Source: Mycobacterium florentinum
GTDB lineage: Bacteria > Actinomycetota > Actinomycetes > Mycobacteriales > Mycobacteriaceae
Direction of reading: 5' to 3'
Assembly: GCF_010730355.1 (NCBI RefSeq)
Contig: NZ_AP022576.1
Coordinates: forward strand, 4,464,001 to 4,528,000
DNA: 64,000 nt
A model generated the notes under the pieces. That model saw only the letters and a program-made list of their open reading frames with translations. It did not search any database and was not told the origin of the DNA. Of the stretch, positions 51,211 to 59,529 are shown piece after piece (position 1 is the first letter of the stretch; the number at the start of each line of letters is the position of its first letter). The position numbers were made by a program, and so were the translations under genes.

Positions 51211-52019
51211 CGTCCACCGAAGAGCCCGTCCTGCTGTCCGAAGACCGCGACGGGGTGCGCACGCTGACGCTCAACCGTCCGCGCCGCAAGAACGCCATCA
51301 GCCCCGAGTTGTGGATCGCGTTGCGCGACGCACTGCACGCCGCCGGCCGTGACCGCGGCGTGCGCGCGCTGGTGATCACCGGAGCCGGCGGGGCGTTTTG
51401 CTCCGGCGCCGACATCGGGATCCCGGACGACGTCCACCCGAAATACAAGCTGGCGCGCCTGACCGACGTGGCCTTGGCGTTGCACGAGCTGCCGATACCG
51501 ACGGTCGCCAAGGTGGCGGGCGTCGCGGTCGGAGCCGGCTGGAACCTGGCGCTGGGCTGTGATCTGGTGGTGGCGACGCCGGAATCGACGTTCTCCCAGA
51601 TCTTTTCCAAGCGGGGACTGTCGATCGACCTGGGCGGCTCCTGGCTGTTGCCGAAACTCGTTGGCCTGCAACAGGCTAAGCGGTTGGCGCTGTTGGCGGA
51701 GACCATCGACGCCGCGCAAGCGCTGGCGCTGAACCTGGTTACCTGGGTGGTGCCCGCCGACCAGGTCGACGCCTTCGTCGACGAGCTTGCCGGCCGACTG
51801 GCGGCTGGGCCGCCGTTCGCGCTCGCGCAGACCAAGGCGCTGCTGAACGAGGGCGCCGACAGCACCCTGCGCGACGCGCTGGCCAACGAGGCGCGCGCGC
51901 AGATCGGCAATTTTGCGACAGTGGATGCGGCCGCGGCGTACGCCGCCTTCAGCGAGCGACGGGAACCGACGTTTACTGGTGGGTGGGCGCTATCGAAATC
52001 TGAGCAGGAATCGGAGTAG
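51207..52019 (+). CDS. Enoyl-CoA hydratase with apparent CTG start
   Basis: 270 aa. The protein begins (L/M)TSTEEPVLLSEDRDGVRTLTLNRPRRKNAISPELW; GAGGAFCSGADIG is the oxyanion hole and VAGVAVGAGWNLALGCDLVV the second helix. In this frame there is no ATG, GTG or TTG between 51024 and the conserved domain. CTG at 51207, overlapping the fadE TGA (51208-51210) and 3 nt after GAGGAG, is the best start. It supplies the hydration step between FadE and thiolase. Confidence 0.8.
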   Translation: MTSTEEPVLLSEDRDGVRTLTLNRPRRKNAISPELWIALRDALHAAGRDRGVRALVITGAGGAFCSGADIGIPDDVHPKYKLARLTDVALALHELPIPTVAKVAGVAVGAGWNLALGCDLVVATPESTFSQIFSKRGLSIDLGGSWLLPKLVGLQQAKRLALLAETIDAAQALALNLVTWVVPADQVDAFVDELAGRLAAGPPFALAQTKALLNEGADSTLRDALANEARAQIGNFATVDAAAAYAAFSERREPTFTGGWALSKSEQESE

Positions 52020-52023
52020 AGAC

Positions 52024-53172
52024 ATGCGAGAGACAGTCATCGTCGAGGCCGTGCGCACACCGGTCGGAAAGCGCAATGGCGGGCTGTCGGGCATGCACGC
52101 CGCGGACCTGTCCGCCATCGTCCTCAACGAGGTGATGGACCGAGCGGGAGTCAGCCCGGACATCGTCGACGACGTGATCTGGGGATGCGTGTCTCAGGTC
52201 GGCGACCAATCCAGCAACATCGGGCGCTACGCGGTGCTGGCCGCCGGCTGGCCCGAGAGCATCCCCGGGACGACGGTCAACCGGGCCTGTGGGTCCAGCC
52301 AGCAGGCCCTCGACTTCGCCGTGCAGGCGGTGATGTCGGGCCAGCAGGACGTCGTCGTCGCCGGGGGCGTCGAGGTGATGAGCCGGGTTCCGCTGGGTTC
52401 GGCCAGGGCGACCGGCATGCCCTACGGGCCGAAAGTCCTGGCCCGCTACGACGACTTCTCCTTCAACCAGGGTCTGTCGGCGGAGATGATCGCCAAGAAA
52501 TGGGGCTTCTCCCGTACCCAGCTCGACGAATTCTCCGTCCAGTCTCACGAACGGGCCGCCGCGGCCCAGGACGCCAAAGCCTTCATCGAGCAGATCGTCC
52601 CGGTGTTCCTCGAGGACGGATCGATCGTCAACGCCGACGAGGGCGTGCGGCGGGGGAGCACCGTGGAGAAGCTGGGCACGCTCACGCCCGCGTTCGCCGA
52701 GGACGGGGTCATCCACGCGGGCAATTCCTCGCAGATTTCGGACGGTGCGGCCGCGCTGCTGGTGATGACGTCGGAGATGGCGCTGAATCTTGGGTTGACG
52801 CCCATCGTGCGCTACCGGGCCGGCGCCGTCACCGGCGCGGATCCGATACTCATGCTGACCGGCCCCATTCCGGCCACCGAAAAGGTGCTGAAGAAGGCCG
52901 GCGTCTCGCTGGCGGAGGTGGGCGCATTCGAGGTCAACGAGGCCTTTGCGCCGGTCCCGCTGGCATGGATTGCCGAGACCGGCGCCGACCCGAGTCGGGT
53001 CAATCCGCTGGGCGGTGCCATCGCGCTGGGGCACCCGCTGGGCGCGTCGGGAGCGGTGCTGATGACGCGGTTGGCGCACCATATGCGGGACAGGGGCATT
53101 CGCTACGGGCTGCAGACCATGTGTGAAGGCGGCGGCACGGCCAACGCCACCCTGGTCGAGCTGGTCGCCTAA
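52024..53172 (+). CDS. Acetyl-CoA acetyltransferase (thiolase, FadA)
   Basis: 382 aa from ATG 52024. METVIVEAVRTPVGKRNGG-like start, nucleophile Cys89 in NRACGSSQQALDFAVQAV, then FEVNEAFAPVPLAW, GGAIALGHPLGASGAVLMTRLAHH (catalytic His) and CEGGGTANATLVEL (second Cys). A complete biosynthetic/degradative thiolase that would release acetyl-CoA or propionyl-CoA at the end of the operon's beta-oxidation cycle. A GGAGTAGAGA region lies just before the start. Confidence 0.93.
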   Translation: MRETVIVEAVRTPVGKRNGGLSGMHAADLSAIVLNEVMDRAGVSPDIVDDVIWGCVSQVGDQSSNIGRYAVLAAGWPESIPGTTVNRACGSSQQALDFAVQAVMSGQQDVVVAGGVEVMSRVPLGSARATGMPYGPKVLARYDDFSFNQGLSAEMIAKKWGFSRTQLDEFSVQSHERAAAAQDAKAFIEQIVPVFLEDGSIVNADEGVRRGSTVEKLGTLTPAFAEDGVIHAGNSSQISDGAAALLVMTSEMALNLGLTPIVRYRAGAVTGADPILMLTGPIPATEKVLKKAGVSLAEVGAFEVNEAFAPVPLAWIAETGADPSRVNPLGGAIALGHPLGASGAVLMTRLAHHMRDRGIRYGLQTMCEGGGTANATLVELVA

Positions 53173-53226
53173 CCCTGACCGAAGAACTTTTTAAGAGTCC
53201 GTCCGAGACCCTTGTCACAGCGGCCA

Positions 53227-53254
53227 AACCTACCTACTGTGTGTTCACTAGGTT
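53227..53254. promoter_or_regulatory. Possible TetR operator before the 53287 regulator
   Basis: AACCTA (53227-53232) and TAGGTT (53249-53254) form an inverted repeat with a 16-nt spacer, 32 nt before the TetR start. The arms are short, so this is only a candidate autoregulatory site. Confidence 0.3.
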
Positions 53255-53286
53255 GGTTCAGCCCGCCGATCGGCCAAAGGAGTCCG

Positions 53287-53916
53287 GTGCCCGACGCACG
53301 CCCTTACGACACGCTTCTCGCCAAAGGTGAGGACCGCAAGGAGCGGATCCTCGCGGTCGCGCAGCGCCTCCTCACCCGTAACGGCTGGCGCAACACCACC
53401 CTGGCCCAGATCGCCGGCGAGGCCGGCGTCACCCCCGCGGGGCTACTGCATCACTTCGCGTCCAAGGAGCAGCTGCTGCACGCGGTCCTGGACGCCCGCG
53501 ATCTAGACGACGATTCGCACGCCGACCGGGCCGGCGACTTGTTGGCCCAGATCTCCGCGGTGGCCGACCGATTCAGCCGTGCGCCCGAATCGGTCGGTGC
53601 GTTCACGGTGCTGCTGGTCGAAAACATCCTTCCCGACGCCCCGCTGCACGACCGCATGCTCGACCGGCACCGGCAAGCCGTCGACATCGTCGCCGAGCTG
53701 ATTCGCAATGGTCAGGCCGACGGCCGGTACCGCGCAGACATAGATCCCACCATCAAGGCAGTGGAGATACTCGCCTTCGTCCACGGAATGGAAACCACAT
53801 GGTTGCTCGATCCATCGATCCCTCTGACCGAGGTGTTCAAGCAGTACGCCGAGACGCTGGCGCGCGACTTCGCGCCCTCGGAAAAGGCACTGAGCAAGCC
53901 ACTGAGCGCGACATGA
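53287..53916 (+). CDS. TetR/AcrR-family transcriptional regulator
   Basis: 209 aa from GTG 53287 behind AAAGGAG. The DNA-binding part is KERILAVAQRLLTRNGWRNTTLAQIAGEAGVTPAGLLHHFASKEQL (residues about 18-63), and the C-terminal domain has AVEILAFVHGMETTWLLDP. It follows the thiolase on the same strand but after a 114-nt gap, so it has its own promoter. It overlaps the next gene as ATGA. The target is unknown; it may regulate the hypothetical protein and the P450 downstream. Confidence 0.9.
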   Translation: MPDARPYDTLLAKGEDRKERILAVAQRLLTRNGWRNTTLAQIAGEAGVTPAGLLHHFASKEQLLHAVLDARDLDDDSHADRAGDLLAQISAVADRFSRAPESVGAFTVLLVENILPDAPLHDRMLDRHRQAVDIVAELIRNGQADGRYRADIDPTIKAVEILAFVHGMETTWLLDPSIPLTEVFKQYAETLARDFAPSEKALSKPLSAT

Positions 53917-54428
53917 GGTACCGCCTCGATGTCGTCGCCTCCAGCGTGGTCGACGTGGTGCGGTTCGCCGGGGGATGGCTGTTCGACCGGTCGATGGCCG
54001 GATGGGATGTCACCGTCCTGCTCACCGACCTGGCCGACCACCCGGATGTGCGGCCACTGCAGATCATCGGGGCCCGCACCCTCGACCTCGAGTGCGCTCT
54101 GGAATCGGTCGACGACCGTCCCCGCCCGCAGGCCCTGGCCGCCGCGGCGGACCTGGTCGGGTGCGATTCTCGAGTTCGGCAAGGCGTCTTGCAGGCTCTC
54201 GATCACGGCGTCACCGAGGTCACGCTGTGGGGGGACACCTGGCCCGCCGAGCTGGATGGCAGCGTCGGCCGGGTGCAACACCGGCTGAGCATGGCCGCCC
54301 AGATGTTCAAGGGCAAGGCGCTGGCCGCGGCGGCCATGCCCGAGCACGCGATCGGTCACACCGAGGGCTTCCGCAGCGGGCTGCTGGCCTGCCCATCGGT
54401 GGCTGCCGATCTGGTCCCTGCCAGCTGA
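53913..54428 (+). CDS. Hypothetical 171-aa protein coupled to a TetR gene
   Basis: 171 aa from ATG 53913, overlapping the TetR stop as ATGA. VVASSVVDVVRFAGGWLFDRSMAGWDVTVLLTDLADHPDVRPLQIIGART is its clearest segment; I recognise no enzyme family or membrane helix. The tight coupling with the TetR regulator suggests an accessory or anti-regulator role, by position only. Confidence 0.7.
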   Translation: MRYRLDVVASSVVDVVRFAGGWLFDRSMAGWDVTVLLTDLADHPDVRPLQIIGARTLDLECALESVDDRPRPQALAAAADLVGCDSRVRQGVLQALDHGVTEVTLWGDTWPAELDGSVGRVQHRLSMAAQMFKGKALAAAAMPEHAIGHTEGFRSGLLACPSVAADLVPAS

Positions 54429-54550
54429 TTCCCGGCGGCCGATCGGTCCCGAACCCCGGGCTCTTCGGCAGTTCACTACCCAGTCCCAGTCCCATCGCGG
54501 CACCCGTCGTTGACGACGATCACACCGTGTGGAAATCTAATACTCATCTC

Positions 54551-54567
54551 TGAGAGGCTCATTCTCA
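54551..54567. promoter_or_regulatory. Operator-like site E (imperfect) before P450
   Basis: TGAGAGG-ctc-ATTCTCA keeps the right half of the repeated palindrome fully and the left half with two changes. It is 24 nt upstream of the P450 start. Together with sites A to D it suggests shared control. Confidence 0.5.
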
Positions 54568-54591
54568 CTGCTGAGATTCGAACGGAGCAAG

Positions 54592-55875
54592 ATGGCGAAC
54601 GACTTCTCCAAGCTGGATTTCTTCCGCGGCAAAGAGCTCATCGCGGACCCGTACCCCTACTACGAGTCGCTGCGGGAGCAGTGCCCGGTGGCCCGGGAAA
54701 ACCACCACGGGGTCACGATGGTGACCGGCTGGGAAGAAGCCTGCGCCGTGCTGAACGACGCCGAGACCTGGTCCTCCTGCATCTCGGTGACCGGCCCGTT
54801 CCCCGGCTTCCCGGTGAGCCTCGAGGGCCTGGAAAGCAGCGACATCACCGACCTGATCGAAGAGCATCGCGACGAGTTGCCGTTCAGCGACCAGTTGCCC
54901 ACGCTCGACCCGCCGACTCACACCAACCACCGCTCCCTGCTGATGCGGCTGATCACCCCCAAGCGCCTCAAGGAGAACGAGGACGCCATGTGGGCGCTGG
55001 CCGACCAGGCGCTCGACGACTTCCTGGCGCCCGGGCACGGCGAATGGATCAAGGGCTTCGCCGGCCCGTTCACCTTGTTGGTCATCGCCGATCTGCTGGG
55101 CGTGCCGATGGAAGATCGCGACAAGTTCGTCAAGGGCATCGCCGAGCACGCGGGTGGCGGCATCGGGGGCACCGGCAAGGAGTCGCTGTCGCACAGTCCG
55201 CTGGAATTCCTGTACGGCCTTTTCTCCGACTATGTCTGCGACCGCCGCCGCGAGCCCCGCGACGACGTGCTGACCGGCCTGGCCACCGCCACCTTCCCGG
55301 ACGGTTCGACGCCGGAGGTCGCAGACGTCGCGCGTGTTGCCGCCAACGTCTTCTCCGCGGGCCAGGAGACCACGGTGCGGCTGCTCGGTGCCGCGCTGCA
55401 GACGCTCGGGGAGCGCCCCGACATCCAGGCGCAGCTGCGCAAGGACCGCAGCCTGCTGCCCAATTTCATCGAGGAGTCGCTGCGTCACGAGAGCCCGGTC
55501 AAGGGCGACTTCCGGATGAACCGGCGCCCCGTCAATGTCGGCGGCGTCGACCTGCCGACCGGCACCACCGTGATGATCGTGCAGGCGGCCGCCAACCGCG
55601 ACCCGCGCCGGTTCGAAGACCCCACCACCTTCGATCCGGCCCGCAAGAACGCCCGCCAGCACATCTCGTTCGGGCGCGGCATCCACAGCTGCCCCGGCGC
55701 GCCGCTGGCCCGGGCCGAAACCCGCGTGGCGATCGAGCGGTTGCTGGATCGCACGACGGACATCAGGATCAATGAGGACGTGCACGGGCCGGCGAATGAT
55801 CGCCGCTACCAATATGTTCCGACCTACATTCTGCGTGGCCTCACCGAATTGCACCTGGAGTTCACGCTGGCATGA
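54592..55875 (+). CDS. Cytochrome P450
   Basis: 427 aa, ATG behind ACGGAGCAAG. I-helix SAGQETT (residues 255-261), K-helix E295-S-L-R298, and heme loop FGRGIHSCPG with Cys367. An HxxxR-like C-helix (HTNHRSLLMRL) is also present. It is followed by a ferredoxin gene that overlaps its stop as ATGA, so the two are made together. It would hydroxylate a hydrophobic pathway substrate. Confidence 0.95.
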   Translation: MANDFSKLDFFRGKELIADPYPYYESLREQCPVARENHHGVTMVTGWEEACAVLNDAETWSSCISVTGPFPGFPVSLEGLESSDITDLIEEHRDELPFSDQLPTLDPPTHTNHRSLLMRLITPKRLKENEDAMWALADQALDDFLAPGHGEWIKGFAGPFTLLVIADLLGVPMEDRDKFVKGIAEHAGGGIGGTGKESLSHSPLEFLYGLFSDYVCDRRREPRDDVLTGLATATFPDGSTPEVADVARVAANVFSAGQETTVRLLGAALQTLGERPDIQAQLRKDRSLLPNFIEESLRHESPVKGDFRMNRRPVNVGGVDLPTGTTVMIVQAAANRDPRRFEDPTTFDPARKNARQHISFGRGIHSCPGAPLARAETRVAIERLLDRTTDIRINEDVHGPANDRRYQYVPTYILRGLTELHLEFTLA

Positions 55876-56060
55876 AGGTTTGGGTAGACGACCAACGCTG
55901 TCGCGGTCACGGGATGTGCCTGACGCTTTGCCCGGACGTGTTCAGCCTCACCGACGACGGATACGCCGAAGCGATAGATTCCGATGTCCCAACGGAATTG
56001 GAAGCGGCCACCCAGGAGGCCATCGAGTGCTGTCCCGAGCAGGCCATCAGCGAGAAGTAA
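55872..56060 (+). CDS. P450-type ferredoxin with CxxHxxC motif
   Basis: 62 aa. C10-R-G-H13-G-M-C16, then LTLCPDVFSLTDDG and CCPEQAI, give a small iron-sulfur ferredoxin with His13 where a fourth Cys would be. It overlaps the P450 stop by 4 nt and is almost certainly its electron donor. Confidence 0.93.
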   Translation: MKVWVDDQRCRGHGMCLTLCPDVFSLTDDGYAEAIDSDVPTELEAATQEAIECCPEQAISEK

Positions 56061-56089
56061 CGAAATGCACCGGCAAATAAGGAGACTCA

Positions 56090-56374
56090 ATGCCGAAGGG
56101 ATACGTCATCCTCACCGAGGCCATCAAGGACCCGGAGGGCATGAAGGCCTACGCCCAAGCCGCCGGAGGCACGATGAGCGGCGCCACCGTTCTCGCGGTG
56201 GACACCGCGCCCAAAGTCGTTGAGGGCGACTGGCACGGCGACCAGACCATCGTGCTGGAGTTCGAGTCCGTCGACGCGGCCCGCGCGTGGTACGAATCCG
56301 AGGGCTACCAGAAGGCGGCGAAACTGCGCCAGGCGGCCGCCGACTGCAATGCGGTCATCCTCTCCGGATTCTGA
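56090..56374 (+). CDS. DUF1330 family protein
   Basis: 94 aa behind AGGAG. KGYVILTEAIKDPEGMKAYAQAA and VLEFESVDAARAWYESEGYQKAAKLRQAAADCNAVILSGF are the typical start and end of the DUF1330 dimeric alpha/beta-barrel proteins. They often sit with oxygenases and may bind a small reactive product. It lies 29 nt after the ferredoxin on the same strand and is convergent with a second ferredoxin gene. Confidence 0.88.
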   Translation: MPKGYVILTEAIKDPEGMKAYAQAAGGTMSGATVLAVDTAPKVVEGDWHGDQTIVLEFESVDAARAWYESEGYQKAAKLRQAAADCNAVILSGF

Positions 56375-56377
56375 CCG

Positions 56378-56578
56378 CTACTCTCCGACGATCGCGATTG
56401 CCTGCCGAGGGCATTGACGGACGGCTTCGCGGACGTCCGCCTCGTTCTCCGGGGTGACCTCTTCTTGGTGGACGGTGAGCATGTCGTCGTCACCGAGCTC
56501 GAAGATTTCCGGATTGATGCCCATGCAGACGCCGTTGCTCTCGCAGAGTCCCCAATCGACTTCGATTTTCCTCGTCAT
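56378..56578 (-). CDS. P450-type ferredoxin with CxxNxxC motif
   Basis: 66 aa. C12-E-S-N15-G-V-C18, GINPEIFELGDDDM and CPRQAIAIVG give a small ferredoxin with Asn15 in place of a fourth Cys. It follows the P450 at 56591-57802 by 12 nt on the same strand and probably serves it. Together with the Ser and His variants it shows three different residues at the same cluster position. Confidence 0.92.
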   Translation of the reverse strand: MTRKIEVDWGLCESNGVCMGINPEIFELGDDDMLTVHQEEVTPENEADVREAVRQCPRQAIAIVGE

Positions 56579-56590
56579 CGTGGCCTCCTT

Positions 56591-57802
56591 TTATCGAAGG
56601 ACTTTGACGGGCACGCTCTTCCAGCCCGCGACGTTTTGCATGTTCACCCGTTTGCACCCGGACCAGTCCACCTCGTAGCGCGGCATGAATTCGACCAGCC
56701 GCTCCAGCGCGATCCGGCTTTCCAGCCGGGCCAGCGCCGCGCCCAGGCAGCTGTGAATTCCATACCCGAGGCCGAGATGCTGCGCCTCGGTCTGGTCGCG
56801 CTCGATGTCGAATGTGTCGGCGTCCGTGAAGGCCTCCGGATCGCGGTTGGCCGCGGCGCCGCACAGGAACACCGGCTTGAACGGCGGAATCACGCCACCG
56901 CTGACGTGCGCCTCCTTGAGCGTGTAGCGGACGTTGTACTGCACCGGACCCTCATAGCGCAGCAGCTCCTCCACCGCGCCGGGGATCTTCTCGGGGTCGT
57001 CCTGCAGCTTCTGCCACTGGTCGGGGTGGCGGGCGAAGATGACCGCCGCGTTGCCGATCAGCTTCGTCACGGTCTCGGCGCCCGCCCCGCCCAAAAGGGT
57101 CGCGAAGCCGGTGATTTCGATGTCGTCGAGCTTGCGGGACTGTCCGTCCTCGCCGGGGATCTCGGCCGCGATCAGCCTGCTGATCATGTCGTCCTGCGGG
57201 TCCGCGCGCCGCTCCTGGATCAGGCCGAAGTAGTACATCGCGGTGTCGATGTTGGCCTGCATGCCCTCTTCGCTGACCTCGATCTGCCCGGGCTCGTGAT
57301 GCAGGCTGGTGTCGATCCAGTGCCGCACCTGCTGCCGGTATTCCTCTGGCACCCCGGCCATCCGGGTGATGACCTCCACCGGAAACGGCCCGGAGAAGTC
57401 CTGCACGACGTCGAATCGCTCCGGATCGCAAGCGCCCAGGTACTTGTCGATCACCTCGATGATCGTCTCGCGCTGCGACTGAATGGCCCGTGGCGTGAAC
57501 GCCTTGTTGAGCAGGCTGCGCATGTGGCGGTGCTCCGGCGGGTCCATGAAGATGATCGACTTCTGCTCGGGGGAGATGCCTCTGCGCACCATCGCCAGGT
57601 CGCAGCCGCGTGCCGAGGAATACGTCTCGAAGTCTTTGAACGCCGCCGCGACGTCCTCGTGACGGGTCAGCGCGTAGAAGTCTTCCTTCTCGTCGTAATA
57701 CAACGGCGCGTCCTCGCGCATCCGCCGATATATGTCGAACGGGTTGTTGTAGTAGTCCTCGGAGTACGGGTCGAAGATGAGCTTCGGCTTTGTCACTGAC
57801 AT
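56591..57802 (-). CDS. Cytochrome P450 with Leu in place of the heme-loop Phe
   Basis: 403 aa. I-helix GAGAETVT (residues 239-246), K-helix E279-L-L-R282, and a heme loop that reads LGYGIHSCLG with Cys352: the usual Phe of FGxGxHxC is Leu345. Arg/His around HRHMRSLLNKAFTP fit the C-helix. It forms an operon with the downstream ferredoxin. A candidate operator (57864-57877) lies upstream. Confidence 0.94.
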   Translation of the reverse strand: MSVTKPKLIFDPYSEDYYNNPFDIYRRMREDAPLYYDEKEDFYALTRHEDVAAAFKDFETYSSARGCDLAMVRRGISPEQKSIIFMDPPEHRHMRSLLNKAFTPRAIQSQRETIIEVIDKYLGACDPERFDVVQDFSGPFPVEVITRMAGVPEEYRQQVRHWIDTSLHHEPGQIEVSEEGMQANIDTAMYYFGLIQERRADPQDDMISRLIAAEIPGEDGQSRKLDDIEITGFATLLGGAGAETVTKLIGNAAVIFARHPDQWQKLQDDPEKIPGAVEELLRYEGPVQYNVRYTLKEAHVSGGVIPPFKPVFLCGAAANRDPEAFTDADTFDIERDQTEAQHLGLGYGIHSCLGAALARLESRIALERLVEFMPRYEVDWSGCKRVNMQNVAGWKSVPVKVLR

Positions 57803-57863
57803 GCTCCTCAGCGGCGAAGGTTGTGGCGGGCTGGAACCGTTACGATCGAATGCCTGACTGTAA

Positions 57864-57877
57864 CGCTAACGGTAGCG
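57864..57877. promoter_or_regulatory. Operator-like inverted repeat before the P450/ferredoxin operon
   Basis: CGCTA-acgg-TAGCG, with 5-bp perfect arms, about 60 nt before the P450 start at 57802; further ACCGTTA (57836-57842) and TAACGGT (57867-57873) repeats lie near. TetR-like spacing, but no nearby regulator of clear match, so tentative. Confidence 0.4.
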
Positions 57878-57916
57878 CTTTCGTCGCGAACCCGGAAGAA
57901 CCGAAGTGCCGTCATG

Positions 57917-58717
57917 TCAGACCTTTCCGCCGACATCGAGGGCTTCGAGGATGTCATCGAGGGCGCCGAGGTCGCTGCCGAGGTCTTCGGCGATGCTGCG
58001 CACGACTGCCACGTCTTTTTCGACGAATTCCCCGGCGACCTCGATGAACCCCGCGACGGAGCCGCGGGCTGCGACGATGTCCAGCACCCGGCTGGTGGCG
58101 CTGCCGTGCGTCAGCGCGTCCAGCACGGTCGATTCCGGGATGCCCAGGCGCTCGCCCAGCCGAATTGACTCCGCGAGCAGCCCGATGTGCCCGGCGAACA
58201 GCGCATTGTTGACCAGTTTCACCCGCTGGCCGGCGCCGCGGGGGCCGACGTGCAGCACCGGATCGCCATAGCAGGCCACTACCGGTCGCAGGCGCGCCAC
58301 GGCGTCATCCGTGCCGCCGACGAACAGCGTGAGTCTTCCCGCCGCGATGTCGTGCGGGCCACCGCTGACCGGCGCATCGACGACTTCGACATGGTCGGCT
58401 CGCGCGGCGATGGCCTCGATCGTTTTCGGGCTGGTCGTGGTGTGCACCACCAGCGTCGAGCCCGGCGGCATCGCGGACAGCAGCGCGCCGTCCAGGCAGA
58501 CCTGGCCTACTTGCTCGTCGGTGAATACGCACAGCACCACCGCATCGGCCTGCGCGGCGGCGTCGGTCACCTCGTTCACCACGGTTGCGCCCAGCTGCTC
58601 GAGGTCGTGCCGCTTATCCGCGTCGCGGACCAACACCCGGACGTCGTGGCCGGCCGCGGCCAGACGTGCGACCATCGGGCGGCCCATCCGCCCGGCGCCG
58701 ACGAACCCGATCTTCAA
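57917..58717 (-). CDS. 3-hydroxyisobutyrate dehydrogenase-like NAD(P)-dependent enzyme
   Basis: 266 aa. MKIGFVGAGRMGRPMVARL is the cofactor fold, VVDAPVSGGPHDIAAG and GQRVKLVNNALFAGHIGLLAE hold the substrate Ser and catalytic Lys of the beta-hydroxyacid dehydrogenases. It would oxidise a 3-hydroxyacid. Its start overlaps the stop of an upstream paralogue by 4 nt. Confidence 0.9.
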   Translation of the reverse strand: MKIGFVGAGRMGRPMVARLAAAGHDVRVLVRDADKRHDLEQLGATVVNEVTDAAAQADAVVLCVFTDEQVGQVCLDGALLSAMPPGSTLVVHTTTSPKTIEAIAARADHVEVVDAPVSGGPHDIAAGRLTLFVGGTDDAVARLRPVVACYGDPVLHVGPRGAGQRVKLVNNALFAGHIGLLAESIRLGERLGIPESTVLDALTHGSATSRVLDIVAARGSVAGFIEVAGEFVEKDVAVVRSIAEDLGSDLGALDDILEALDVGGKV

Positions 58718-59529
58718 CGCGGGTGATCCATCATGGTCAGCGCGGCGTCGGCCGCATCGAGGACGGCGCCCGCGCGAGCCGCGGCCGCCTCGGCGAGATC
58801 GACGATCAGCCGGACGTCCTTCTGCAGCAGGGTGCCCGCCAGGCCGGCCAGCCGGTCCAGAGTGCCTTCGCCGCCAATAATATTGAGCGCGAAGCTGTTT
58901 CCGCTACCCCGCGAGACGACTTCGACGAGCCGCTCCGCGGTGACGCCGAGGGACTGCCCCAGCGAAAGGGCGGCGGCCGCGGTGCCCAGGTTGGCGGTGA
59001 ACAGCAAGTTGTTCAGCAGCTTGGTGGTTTGGCCGGTGCCCAGCTCGCCGAGGTGGACGACCGGATCGCCATAGGTTTCGAAGACCGGACGGCAGCGCTC
59101 GACGGTGCCGGTGTCGCCGCCGATCATCACCATCAGACGGCCCTCGGCGGCGGCCGGACCGCCGCCGCTAACCGGCGCATCGATCACCGAAACACCTTTA
59201 TTACCAACCCTTTTGGCCAGCGCCTTGCAGGTGTTGGGATGCACCGTGCTGTGCACCGCGATCACGCTGTCGGACTTGAGGCCGGCGATCAGCCCGTGCT
59301 CGCCGGTGGCGATCTCCTCGATATCGGCCTCGCCGACCACGCAGAGGCAGACCAGATCGCTGGCCGCGGCGAGTTCGGCCGGTGACGCGGCGATTTCCGC
59401 GGAGGTGTCGGCGAACGGCTCAACCGATGCGGGCCGGCGTGCCCACAGCGTGGTTCCGAAGCCGCCCTCGATGATCCGCCGGGCCATGGGGCCGCCCTGA
59501 CTGCCCAACCCGATGAATCCGACTTTCAT
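58714..59529 (-). CDS. 3-hydroxyisobutyrate dehydrogenase-like enzyme (paralogue)
   Basis: 271 aa from the ATG at 59527-59529; the upstream extension lacks family character. MKVGFIGLGSQGGPMARRI, VIDAPVSGGGPAAAEGRLMVMIGG and GTGQTTKLLNNLLF carry the cofactor, Ser and Lys motifs of the same family. It differs from the next gene in several active-region residues, so the two may act on different hydroxyacids. The start overlaps the hydrolase stop by 4 nt. Confidence 0.9.
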   Translation of the reverse strand: MKVGFIGLGSQGGPMARRIIEGGFGTTLWARRPASVEPFADTSAEIAASPAELAAASDLVCLCVVGEADIEEIATGEHGLIAGLKSDSVIAVHSTVHPNTCKALAKRVGNKGVSVIDAPVSGGGPAAAEGRLMVMIGGDTGTVERCRPVFETYGDPVVHLGELGTGQTTKLLNNLLFTANLGTAAAALSLGQSLGVTAERLVEVVSRGSGNSFALNIIGGEGTLDRLAGLAGTLLQKDVRLIVDLAEAAAARAGAVLDAADAALTMMDHPR

